Assembly: GCF_035920345.1 (NCBI RefSeq)
Contig: NZ_CP109149.1
Coordinates: 1,550,001 to 1,614,000 of the forward strand
Length of the DNA: 64,000 bases
Origin: Nocardia vinacea
Lineage (GTDB): Bacteria; Actinomycetota; Actinomycetes; Mycobacteriales; Mycobacteriaceae
Direction of reading: 5' to 3'
Shown piece by piece: positions 33,439 through 41,523 of the stretch (the first letter of the stretch is position 1; each line of letters begins with the position of its first letter). Under the pieces are notes generated by a model. It was not told where the DNA came from and searched no databases. It saw only the letters and a list, made by a program, of their open reading frames with translations. The translations under genes were made by a program, and so were the position numbers.

Positions 33439-33645
33439 TTTCGCTATCCCTGCCGACCACCCGTAGCACGCGGTGGCCGTGCTCCCGAGACGCGGTCGTA
33501 TGATCAAGTTCGTAACCAGCTCTACCCATCGACAGCAGCATATTTGCCACGCCGAACAAGAGGGCTCCCGCTTCCTCGCTCGAGCGTAGTCCCGGATTCC
33601 GACTTGTCAGCCATGGCAATCAGGACACTTCGAGGGGACAGCATT

Positions 33646-34536
33646 ATGCGTAGCGAAGGCGATACCTGGGACATTGTGAGCGGCGTCGGCATGACCGCGC
33701 TCGGCGTCGCGGCCGCACGGGCTATCGAGACGAAACGGCCCGATGCCCTCGTCCATGACGAGTACGCCGCCCAGTTCGTGGTGGCATCCGGCGATTCGGA
33801 TATGAACCGACTGATCAACGATCCGACGCTGTGGGCGCAGATCCCGTTCACCTCTGGATTCATCGGATATCGAAGTAGGTTCTTCGACGAATTCTTCCTG
33901 TCCATGGCGGCGGACGCAGTAACCCAGGCAGTGATTCTGGCTGCCGGGCTGGATGCCAGGGCCTACCGGCTGGATTGGCCGGCAGGCGCGGTTGTATTCG
34001 AGATCGACCAGCCCAAAGTGCTGGAGTTCAAACGTCAGGTGCTCACCGAATCCGGCGCCGTGCCCCGATCGGATCGGCGCGAGGTGGCCGTCGATCTGCG
34101 AGGCGACTGGCCCGCGGCGCTAGTCGAGGCGGGCTTCGATCCGACCTCGCCCACCGCATGGTCGGCGGAGGGGCTGCTGCCATACCTGCCAGGCGCCGCA
34201 CAGGATGCCTTGTTCGCACGGATTAGTCAGCTTTCGGTGCCCGGTAGCACGGTGGCGGCGGAGACTGTCGGCAAAGGTATCGATATCGCCCGCATCGCCG
34301 AGCAGGAGTCGGAACACTTGAAAGACACTCCGCTCGGCAAGGTCGACCTCGCGTCACTGTTCTACACCGACGAACGCACCGATCCGGCTGAATTGCTCGC
34401 CGCCCACGGCTGGACTACCTCGTCCCTGCGCCTGCAGGAACTGGCCGAACGCTACAACCGTCCCATGGCACCGGTCGCGGAGCCACTGGCGGAAATGTTC
34501 GACAGCACGCGATATCTGACAGCTGTCAAGCCGTGA
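33646..34536 (+). CDS. Class I SAM-dependent methyltransferase (leucine carboxyl methyltransferase-like, TIGR00027 type)
   Basis: A 296-residue enzyme. The family hallmarks are GVGMTALGVAAARAIE, YRSRFFDEFF, the SAM loop VILAAGLDARAYRLDWPAGA and VVFEIDQPKVLEFKRQVL, and AEGLLPYLPGAAQD. Many paralogs exist in mycobacteria and Nocardia; substrates are mostly unknown O-methylation targets. ATG 33646 follows CGAGGGGA. The start of the reading upstream (33544) lacks a ribosome site. It stands alone between the Mrp-ended operon and the lipase. Confidence 0.92.
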   Translation: MRSEGDTWDIVSGVGMTALGVAAARAIETKRPDALVHDEYAAQFVVASGDSDMNRLINDPTLWAQIPFTSGFIGYRSRFFDEFFLSMAADAVTQAVILAAGLDARAYRLDWPAGAVVFEIDQPKVLEFKRQVLTESGAVPRSDRREVAVDLRGDWPAALVEAGFDPTSPTAWSAEGLLPYLPGAAQDALFARISQLSVPGSTVAAETVGKGIDIARIAEQESEHLKDTPLGKVDLASLFYTDERTDPAELLAAHGWTTSSLRLQELAERYNRPMAPVAEPLAEMFDSTRYLTAVKP

Positions 34537-34655
34537 TGATTCGGCGGTGCCCGCATCTGTGAATTCGGCCGGTTACGAAGCGGCAGTTCGCATTTGAGCT
34601 ATGCGATCTACACGATCGCTACCGTCGAAGGGCCGACGGCCGGAAGTTTACCGAG

Positions 34656-34672
34656 CGGGTCTACGAGACCCG
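34656..34672. terminator. Hairpin downstream of methyltransferase gene
   Basis: CGGGTCT (34656-34662) and AGACCCG (34666-34672) around ACG form a perfect 7-base stem. It lies 120 bases after the methyltransferase stop and 137 before the lipase start. No T tract, so function is uncertain (terminator or operator). Confidence 0.35.
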
Positions 34673-34809
34673 ATATCCCGCCCCGGAGTGTCATTTTCGG
34701 CGCATCCGGCTCTTTCCGCATCGCGTCGCTGTAGATTTGCCGACGGTGAGATTTGGATTCAGCCTGGCTTGTCGACTCATACCGCGAACAATCCGTGGAG
34801 GTCAAGGTC

Positions 34810-36045
34810 GTGACTCGTCCGTTTCATCTTCGTTTACTCGGCAACAGGTGCAGCCGTTGGGCCGCTGTTCTCGGTACATTCGGCGTTGCACTCGCGCTGA
34901 TGCTGGCGACGACGGCCACTGCGGAACCGCTGTATCCGCAGCCCGATCCCGACCCGTTCTACGCCGCCCCGGCGGATCTGGGCGCGCACCAACCCGGTGA
35001 CGTCCTCGATGTGCGGGCAATGCCGCCGGTGCCCCTCTTCCCGGGCGCCACCGTCACATTGGTCAAATTCCGGTCGACCGACTCGCACGGTGGGCCGATC
35101 GCGGCGACAACCACGATCCTTACCCCCCTCGGCCATCAGCCCGACGGGCCGTTGCTGTCGTATCAGCATTTCATCAACTCGCTGGGCACCCGCTGCGCGG
35201 TATCGCACATGCTGTACAGCGGTGATGTGAATCTGTCGACGACGGCGTCGATGTTGAACGTCATGCTGCAGGAGGGGTGGAGTATCGCGATGCCGGATCA
35301 TCTCGGACCGCAGTTCGCTCTCGGAGCGGCGCATTTGGGTGGCCACATCGTGTTGGACGGCATCCGGGCGGCGAAACGTCTGCCCGGACTCGCTCTGCAG
35401 CACAGCCCTGTCGCGATGGCGGGCTACTCCGGTGGCGGCCTGGCCACTTCATGGGCGGCAGTGCTGCAGCCGTCGTACGCGGCTGAGCTGCAGCTCGCGG
35501 GCGCGGCCATCGGTGGTGTTCCGGTGAATTTGGTGACGATGGCGCAGGCGGTGGGCCTCGAGCCGCACCCGGCCTTCGGCCTGGCCATGGCGACGGCAAT
35601 CGGTCTGGAGCGGGAGTATCCGGACGAAATGCCGATCAGCTTGTATCTGAACCCGCGTGGTATGGCGCTCCGTGACGCCATGGCCAATCGCTGCACCAAT
35701 GAGATCCTCGCCATCGGAGTAAACGGTAGTGCGCGTGAGTTCGTCACCAACACTTCGGTCTTCGACAGGCCCGAAGCCCGGTCGGTGATAGAGGACAACA
35801 GTCTGGAGATCTACCCCGGGGTGCCGGAAATTCCCATGTTCGAATGGCATTCGCCGAGCGACCCGCTGATTCCGGTCGATGCCATCAATATAACCAATCG
35901 CCGCTGGTGCAATGCCGGGGTGCGACTGCAGACGCAGCTGGTGTCGGTGCCCGAGCATTTGTCCGCGGCGGTAGCGGGTGCCCCTGAGGTACTGCGGTGG
36001 CTCGACGGCCGCGTTCGCGGAGAGCCTGCGCCTGTCGCCTGTTGA
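34810..36045 (+). CDS. Secreted triacylglycerol lipase (LIP family)
   Basis: A 411-residue secreted alpha/beta hydrolase. The signal peptide is RCSRWAAVLGTFGVALALML, with cleavage near TATAEP. The mature enzyme has LLSYQHFINSLGTRCAVSHM, the nucleophile elbow GYSGGGLATSWAA (Ser), candidate acid FEWHSPSDPLIPV and a C-terminal His in VPEHLSAA, matching the secretory lipase (LIP) family of Candida and actinomycetes. The GTG at 34810 follows GGAGG; the longer TTG reading has no ribosome site. Hydrolyses acylglycerols or polyesters outside the cell. Confidence 0.9.
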   Translation: MTRPFHLRLLGNRCSRWAAVLGTFGVALALMLATTATAEPLYPQPDPDPFYAAPADLGAHQPGDVLDVRAMPPVPLFPGATVTLVKFRSTDSHGGPIAATTTILTPLGHQPDGPLLSYQHFINSLGTRCAVSHMLYSGDVNLSTTASMLNVMLQEGWSIAMPDHLGPQFALGAAHLGGHIVLDGIRAAKRLPGLALQHSPVAMAGYSGGGLATSWAAVLQPSYAAELQLAGAAIGGVPVNLVTMAQAVGLEPHPAFGLAMATAIGLEREYPDEMPISLYLNPRGMALRDAMANRCTNEILAIGVNGSAREFVTNTSVFDRPEARSVIEDNSLEIYPGVPEIPMFEWHSPSDPLIPVDAINITNRRWCNAGVRLQTQLVSVPEHLSAAVAGAPEVLRWLDGRVRGEPAPVAC

Positions 36046-36280
36046 TATCCCCAGCAGATCCGGACGGGCCTCGATATCGAGGTGTTCATCCCGATCTTCG
36101 TGATGAGTCGCAGCACACCGGCGTGAGGTCGCGTGGATTGCCTTGATGGTCTCGGCGATCATCGATGATCCAGGGGATGGCCGAGGCGAGGCTTCCTCGG
36201 GCCTGGGTGCCCCGGATACGAGATTACTGAGCGCTTGCCGGGCCTCGTCCCGGGTCGGTGTCCTGGGTGCGGGGGTTGTA

Positions 36281-37084
36281 TTACTTGCGTGCAACGCCCG
36301 CGTAGGCGGACACTTGCGCGTCCATTTTCGTCGGGGGTGCGACACCGTCGGGGTGCCAGCGGTGCGGCACCTCTATACCCGGATCGACCAGCTCTAGTCC
36401 CTCGAAGAACCGCATGAATTCGTGTCGGCTTCGAACTTGGCATGGCAGGCCGCTGCGGCGGTAGATATCGACCACGGTAGCTATCGCCGTCGGATCGAAG
36501 TCTGGCGTGACGTGTGTCATCACTAGATACGAGCCAGGAACGAGCCTGTCCATCAGAGCATCGACGATTCCGTAGGGATCCTGCTCGTCGGGGACGAAAT
36601 GCATAAGGGCGTTGAGACTGAGCGCGACCGGTTGGGTCAGGTCCAGTGTCTCGAGCAATCCCGGGGAGTTGAGAATCTTTTCGGGTGTCGTGACGTCGGC
36701 GGAGACGTAGTTGGTACGCCCCTCATGTGAGCTGACCATCAATGCCCTGGCGTGGACGAGCACTATCGGATCGTTGTCGATGTAGACGACTCGCGCGTCA
36801 GGCGCGACCTGTTGGGCTACCTGATGCAGATTTGGCTCGGTCGGGATACCGGTTCCGATATCGAGGAATTGACGAATGCCCGCGTTTACGAGGAATCGTG
36901 TCACGCGGTGTATGAAGGCCCTGTTCTGCTGCGCGGCCGCCCGCACTCCTGGCCAGATGGCCACGACCTGTTCAGCCGCTTCCTCGTCCGCGCTGTAATG
37001 GTCCTTGCCGCCGAGGTAGTAGTCATACATTCGGGCGGTGTGGGGCTGATTCTGCCGCAGGTCGACAGGAGAGCCGGGTTCCAC
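36281..37084 (-). CDS. SAM-dependent methyltransferase, DUF574 family
   Basis: A 267-residue protein of the actinobacterial DUF574 (Methyltransf_19) family. Marks are HTARMYDYYLGGKDHYSADE, FLDIGTGIPTEPNLHQVAQQ, VVYIDNDPIVLVHARALM and ALMHFVPDEQDPYGIVDAL. GTG 37084 is chosen because AAGGA lies at the right distance and the family N-terminus is short; TTG 37117 would add 11 residues. Members often sit beside XRE/DUF397 regulator pairs. None is intact here, but the neighbouring region looks decayed. Substrate unknown. Confidence 0.9.
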   Translation of the reverse strand: MEPGSPVDLRQNQPHTARMYDYYLGGKDHYSADEEAAEQVVAIWPGVRAAAQQNRAFIHRVTRFLVNAGIRQFLDIGTGIPTEPNLHQVAQQVAPDARVVYIDNDPIVLVHARALMVSSHEGRTNYVSADVTTPEKILNSPGLLETLDLTQPVALSLNALMHFVPDEQDPYGIVDALMDRLVPGSYLVMTHVTPDFDPTAIATVVDIYRRSGLPCQVRSRHEFMRFFEGLELVDPGIEVPHRWHPDGVAPPTKMDAQVSAYAGVARK

Positions 37085-37567
37085 GTCGGAGTCCTTTCGT
37101 AGTCGAGGCAACGTCAAAGTAGCGAGCGGGCGGTATGTGGGCGTGTCGATTCAATCTCGTTGGGGGGTGCATCTTGCGGCCCACTACTAGCGTGTGAACG
37201 CGCCGAGCACTTGTCGGCGCCGACGTTGGGTCGGCGAACAGGACTGATCCCATGCTAGCCACGCTAGCCTATTCGGCGCCTTTGATCTGGCCGCCGGTCC
37301 GCCCTACCGCCGGATCCGAGATCGCAAGCGTTGGACCGAGTTTCGAGCCCTCCCGCAGTCATTTGCGCCAGCGCTGGCGATCCTGCCCGATGGTCATCGA
37401 TTGGGAGTATGACGGAAAGGGTTTCGAAAATACTTCAATGTCGTTGCACTTCGCACCCTGGGACCGATTGGATAGCACAGTGATTGCTGCGCAGAGCTGG
37501 ACCGAGGCAACGGTGGATTGAGGCTGCGAGCGAGTGGTCGCTCCACAGTCATCGCTCAGGTGTTGAC

Positions 37568-37602
37568 TATTTACTCTCTATTTTCATCCGAATACGACCG
37601 AA
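37568..37602 (+). repeat. A+T-rich 35-base motif, copy 1
   Basis: Begins TATTTACTC and ends GACCGAA. It matches 44161-44195 at 29 of 35 positions without gaps. Both copies are intergenic. Confidence 0.6.
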
Positions 37603-37977
37603 ATCGATTGAACGTCAACGCATCCCAGGTTCTCACCGTCTTGGAGCATTCGTGCTGCCGAACCAGTGAAATCGAATGCAGCCGAATCCGCTCGAATCGG
37701 CTGGACAGTTGTAGCCATCGATCGTCGGCATAACAGGTACCTGCGCGCGCGGCAACTGTGTCGGATCGGCGACTCCGGTGACAGGGGCAGCGGGTGTCAG
37801 ATCTACTAAGGCTCTGGGGATGTGAAGTCGCAATTGGCCATCGGCGCCTGCTCATTCGGCGGTGCCCGCAGGATTCGACTGGTCGCCAGCCAAGCACCTG
37901 GCCGCTTGGAACTCAGGGCCCGGTCCTGCCCGACGTGAGGTCCGGTGCCGATGACGCGACGATCGGAGCGGTCCCAC

Positions 37978-38003
37978 TCAATGGTAGAACTTCTGCTTCT
38001 GCC
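37978..38003 (+). other. tRNA-Gly-like fragment
   Basis: TCAATGGTAGAACTTCTGCT followed by TCTGCC resembles the D-arm and 5' anticodon arm of actinobacterial tRNA-Gly. The anticodon loop, T-arm and acceptor stem are not recognisable, so this is not a functional tRNA. It may be a relic or chance. Confidence 0.3.
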
Positions 38004-38130
38004 CCAACAGGATTCGGCTGTCTGCGATCATCTTCAGTTACATACTGCTACCAGCATGAATAGCCCGTGGCTATCTTCTATCGGATCATGCCGTGCCGCA
38101 TCGGATTCGGCTGAAAATATGGGGTAAATC

Positions 38131-38253
38131 GCGCTGCAAACCCTCCTGGACCGCACCGACTGCTTCCGGCTCGCCGCCGATCCCACTGCCGCCCAATGGA
38201 TTCCGAGTATCTTTGTGCGCCGCCACCAGCGCCTAGCGCTCGCCGCGAGCTAA
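38131..38253 (+). pseudogene. C-terminal remnant of an unrecognised gene
   Basis: The frame from 38131 to the TAA at 38251-38253 reads ALQTLLDRTDCFRLAADPTA then AQWIPSIFVRRHQR... with strongly G/C-ended codons, the local coding style. There is no start codon before the upstream in-frame stop at 38125. It looks like the tail of a lost gene. I do not recognise the family. Confidence 0.35.
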
Positions 38254-38269
38254 GGTCCGTACCCCTGTG

Positions 38270-39223
38270 TCACGCATGGGCCGTCTTACCCCCATCGATC
38301 ACCAGTTGCGCACCGGTGAGGTACGGGTGCTCGTCGGACGCGAGAGTCAGTGCGAACGAGGCGATCTCCTGCGGGGTGGCGAGTCGTTCGAGACCGGGGA
38401 TATTGGATTTGGCCCACTGCTTCATGAAGACCTGCCATGCGTCGTCGGGAATGGCTTCCATGCCGGCGGCGCGGCGGATCAGCTCGGTATCGGTGGTGCC
38501 GGGGATGAGGGTGTTCACGCGGATGCCGTCGGCGGCATAGTCGAGCGCCACCGACTGCACGAGTCCGGCCAGGCCGCGCTTGCTCGCGGTATACGCACCA
38601 CGGCCCGCGTCAGTGGCGATGGCATTGCTCGACGAGGTGACCACGATCGTCCCGCCACCAGCCTGAATGAGGTGCGGCACTTCGTATTTGATGGCCAGGA
38701 AGGTGCCACGCAGATTGGTGTGCACGACCCGGTCGAACTCTTCGGCGGAGTACTCGTGCAACTTCTTCTGAATGGTGATCCCGGCATTGTTGAACGCGAC
38801 ATTCAATCCACCGTAGGTCCGCACCGCGGCATCGACGAACCCGCGCACCTCATCCTCGATCAGCACATCGGCTCGAAAGTAGGTCGCCTCGCCACCGGCC
38901 GCCCGAATCTCCTGTTCCACAGCTTGCCCGCGATCAACTCGCCGGCCGCAGAACGCGACTCGTCCACCCTCGGCCGCGAATAATCGCGCCGCAGCCGCCC
39001 CGATCCCGGAAGTCGCCCCGGTGATCAACACCACCTTGTTCTCGAACCGCCGCAATCCGATGGGCTGAAACCGCGGCGGATTCGAATCCGCCCCCAGTGC
39101 AATGCCTCCGGCCAATCCGGCGGTCGCGCCGATCGCCAGCCCGGAGGCGGCCGCGATCCCAAGGATTCGGCGTCGGCTGGGGGCCGGTTTGTCGGGCCCA
39201 GGTTCGATCTCATCGTGCTTCAT
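38270..39223 (-). CDS. SDR family oxidoreductase with twin-arginine signal
   Basis: A 317-residue classical SDR. The glycine motif is VVLITGATSGIGAAAARLFA, followed by FNNAGITIQKK, catalytic VTSSSNAIA (Ser), YTASKRGLAG (Tyr/Lys) and the C-terminal YLTGAQLVIDGGKTAHA. Unlike ordinary cytosolic SDRs, it begins with about 50 extra residues carrying SRRRILGIAAASGLAIGATA GLAGG-like sequence. This is a twin-arginine motif (Arg17-19) plus hydrophobic core, suggesting export of the folded, cofactor-loaded enzyme or membrane anchoring. ATG 39223 is the only start that gives this signal; the longer reading is unrelated. Substrate unknown. Confidence 0.87.
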   Translation of the reverse strand: MKHDEIEPGPDKPAPSRRRILGIAAASGLAIGATAGLAGGIALGADSNPPRFQPIGLRRFENKVVLITGATSGIGAAAARLFAAEGGRVAFCGRRVDRGQAVEQEIRAAGGEATYFRADVLIEDEVRGFVDAAVRTYGGLNVAFNNAGITIQKKLHEYSAEEFDRVVHTNLRGTFLAIKYEVPHLIQAGGGTIVVTSSSNAIATDAGRGAYTASKRGLAGLVQSVALDYAADGIRVNTLIPGTTDTELIRRAAGMEAIPDDAWQVFMKQWAKSNIPGLERLATPQEIASFALTLASDEHPYLTGAQLVIDGGKTAHA

Positions 39224-39401
39224 GGCTCTACCGTCGCTGTTACCGGATTTAGCCGAATCCGCCTGGAGGCCCACAATGCGGCCGCCGGGAGGATTGCCAT
39301 CCACCACGGGATGGAGCCGGTCGGGGAGTTGGCTCGCACGCGGGCACCTTGAACCATGCGTGGACAAATGATCGCCAGGATTCCGCGGTACCGCTGTTCG
39401 G

Positions 39402-39554
39402 GTGGCCTGTGCGACCTTCGCCGCCGACCTGGATTCGGTGATCGTTCCGGTGCTCAGCGTGGGTGCCATCCTGGGCTCCGAGGTCACCTACCGGTTGCCA
39501 ACCGAGAATCGAAGCCAGGATGCAGTTCGTATCGCAGCGGTAGACCTGGCCTGA
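39402..39554 (+). pseudogene. Possible gene remnant ahead of histidine kinase
   Basis: Frame 39402-39554 reads VACATFAADLDSVIVPVLSV then GAILGSEVTYRLPTENRSQD and ends AAVDLA-stop. Its codons are G/C-ended like real genes here. An in-frame stop lies just upstream (near 39368), so at most a 50-residue product with GTG start could be made. Family not recognised. The rest of 39224-39608 shows no gene. Confidence 0.3.
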
Positions 39555-39608
39555 GGGAGGATGCTCTCCTCCAGGAGGAGGAGTCACGGCGAGTGGTTGC
39601 GGGGCATC

Positions 39609-40781
39609 ATGGTTTGCGTGGCGGAATCGGCAGGTGTGACCAGGGGCATGGATTGGCTGCTCGATGTGCGCGCCTTGCCGGTTCGGATCGGTGTGCTGTT
39701 GGCGGCGGCAGTCGGCTGCCTGCTTTTGCTCTCGGATGCGCCGGAGCCCGTGGATTGGGTGATCGGCCTGCTTGCGGTAGTCGCGACGGCGGGCGGCGTT
39801 AGATGGCCGTTCGCTATATCGCTGCTGGTGACCGGGCTGCTGGTGCTCGGCTTCGAGATCGGCGGTACCGGACCGCTGGTGCCCAAAGTGGGTGCGGCCA
39901 TTGCGCTTATCGAACTCGCGGCGCGCTGTCGTGGATGGCAGCCGTGGGTGGCGGCGGGCGCATTGGGCGGGGCGTACCTGCTGCACCCGGCGGGGGAGGC
40001 CGCCGCGACCGGCTACCGGGCGCTTGTGATGGCGGGCGCGCCGATGCTGATCGGGAGCCTGCTGCGTGCGGCGCGTGCGGGTGCGGATCGAGCCAGGCGG
40101 GAGGCGGGGGAGATCTCGCAACGGCGTGAGGCCGATATCGCGACCGCGCGGGCGTTGGAGCGGACCGCCATCGCCAGGGAGTTGCACGATCTGATCGCCC
40201 ATCACGTCTCATCGACGGTGCTGCGCGTCGGGGTGGCCCGGCACGCGGTGCCGGATGCGCCGCCAGTGGTGCGCGAAGTACTCGACGACATTCATGCCAG
40301 CGGCACCGAAACCCTCGCCGATCTGCGGTTGCTCGTATCGGTGCTGCGGGATCCGGCGATGGCGGGCGAATCCTTCATCGCACCGACGGATATGCCCGCC
40401 GCGGTCACTGCCGTGGCGGAACGAGCGCGGCAGCTGGGTTGCTCCGTGGAGGTGAAGATCGAGGATGCTGTCACCGACATAGACGCGTTGCGGGCGTTGA
40501 CATTGCTGCGATTGGCCCAGGAGGGCGTCGCGAATGTCGTGCAGCACGCGGGTTCGGGCGCGGCGGCGTGGCTGACCATCACGGCACGTAAGGATCGGAC
40601 CGTCGATTTTATGTTGTGCGATAACGGAATACGGTCCGCAACCGGATCCGGACATGGCCTCGGGCTGATCGGATTGCGTGAACGGGTCGAGCTGCTCGGC
40701 GGTGAGTTCGTCGCCGGACCAGGCGATTCCGGATGGCGGCTCGACGCGTCCCTGCCGCCCGCGATTCGAGTGGCCTCGTGA
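39609..40781 (+). CDS. Sensor histidine kinase (NarL/DesK type)
   Basis: About 390 residues. The N-terminal half has four to five hydrophobic helices (VRIGVLLAAAVGCLLLLSD, VDWVIGLLAVVATAGGV...). This is followed by a coiled-coil linker (RARREAGEISQRREADIATA) and the HisKA_3 phosphoacceptor ERTAIARELHDLIAHHVSST. The HATPase domain shows RLAQEGVANVVQHAGSG, CDNGIRSATGSGHGLGLIGL and the C-terminal WRLDASLPP. A membrane sensor of unknown stimulus, paired with the response regulator 22 bases downstream. An alternative start is ATG 39648. Confidence 0.9.
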   Translation: MVCVAESAGVTRGMDWLLDVRALPVRIGVLLAAAVGCLLLLSDAPEPVDWVIGLLAVVATAGGVRWPFAISLLVTGLLVLGFEIGGTGPLVPKVGAAIALIELAARCRGWQPWVAAGALGGAYLLHPAGEAAATGYRALVMAGAPMLIGSLLRAARAGADRARREAGEISQRREADIATARALERTAIARELHDLIAHHVSSTVLRVGVARHAVPDAPPVVREVLDDIHASGTETLADLRLLVSVLRDPAMAGESFIAPTDMPAAVTAVAERARQLGCSVEVKIEDAVTDIDALRALTLLRLAQEGVANVVQHAGSGAAAWLTITARKDRTVDFMLCDNGIRSATGSGHGLGLIGLRERVELLGGEFVAGPGDSGWRLDASLPPAIRVAS

Positions 40782-40803
40782 TAATCCGAGAAGGCGTGCG
40801 GCC

Positions 40804-41448
40804 ATGACCATTCGCGTGCTGATCGTCGACGACCAGCAACTGGTCCGTGCGGGCCTGCGCATGCTCTGCGAAACCGATGCCGAACTCGAAGTGGTAGGGC
40901 AGGCAGCCAACGGCGGCGAGGCCGTGCGGCTTGCCGAACGGACAACTCCCGATGTCGTGCTGATGGATCTGCGCATGCCGGGCATGGACGGAATCCGTGC
41001 CACCGAACGGATTCTCGCGACCAGGCCGTCGATCCGCGTCGTCGTACTGACCACCTTCGACGATGACGACCACCTGTACCCGGCGCTCGCCGCGGGCGCA
41101 TGTGGGTTCCTCGTCAAGGACGCTTCGCCCACCGATCTGCTCGACGGCATCCGCCGTGCCGCCGCAGGAGAGTCACCCTTCACACAGAGCGTGCTGCGGC
41201 GATTGGTGGATTCAGCGGTGTCCGCACAGAAGAGCGCAACGACCGAGCGCGTTGTGCCGCAAGGACTTACCCAACGTGAAGCCGAAGTGCTTGCGCTGGT
41301 CGCGGCGGGCCTGTCGAACGCGGAGATCGCCGACCGTCTGCACCTCGGCGTCACCACCGTCAAAACCCACATCGGCAATCTGATGACGAAAACCGGTGCC
41401 ACCAACAGGGTTCGACTCGCCGTCCTCGGCGCGACGAACGGGCATTGA
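40804..41448 (+). CDS. Response regulator (NarL/LuxR type)
   Basis: A 214-residue protein. The receiver has acidic pocket VLIVDDQQLV, phospho-acceptor Asp in VVLMDLRMPGMDG, VVVLTTFDDDDH and FLVKDASPTDLL. The LuxR-type helix-turn-helix is LTQREAEVLALVAAGLSNAE, ADRLHLGVTTVKTHI. Phosphorylated by the upstream kinase and acts on DNA. Target genes are not evident; the flanking SDR and the caspase-STAND gene are candidates only by position. Confidence 0.93.
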   Translation: MTIRVLIVDDQQLVRAGLRMLCETDAELEVVGQAANGGEAVRLAERTTPDVVLMDLRMPGMDGIRATERILATRPSIRVVVLTTFDDDDHLYPALAAGACGFLVKDASPTDLLDGIRRAAAGESPFTQSVLRRLVDSAVSAQKSATTERVVPQGLTQREAEVLALVAAGLSNAEIADRLHLGVTTVKTHIGNLMTKTGATNRVRLAVLGATNGH

Positions 41449-41523
41449 AGCCGACTCAGTGCGGATACTGCGCCGCAGGTATCACAACGTTGGGTGCCGT
41501 TGTTTGCAGCCTGCAGAGGTCGA

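Larger units (their letters stand above)
37085..38130. other. Gene-poor, lower-GC decayed region
   Basis: About 1.05 kb without a convincing gene. Base composition is visibly less GC-rich than the flanks, and readings such as 37252-37521 show no recognisable domain or ribosome site. It holds a 35-base A+T-rich motif shared with 44161-44195, a tRNA-Gly-like fragment and one copy of a 17-base direct repeat (37854-37870, other copy 34539-34555). No transposase or integrase was seen. Confidence 0.6.

Noticed and set aside
37252..37521. 89-codon frame in the low-GC region
   Set aside because: No ribosome site, no domain and non-coding base pattern.
37838..38060. Functional tRNA gene in the decayed region
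   Set aside because: The D-arm-like stretch is striking, but no proper anticodon arm, T-arm or acceptor stem can be built.
37085..38269. Insertion sequence or prophage remnant
   Set aside because: No transposase, integrase or terminal inverted repeats were found, so only a decayed region is claimed.
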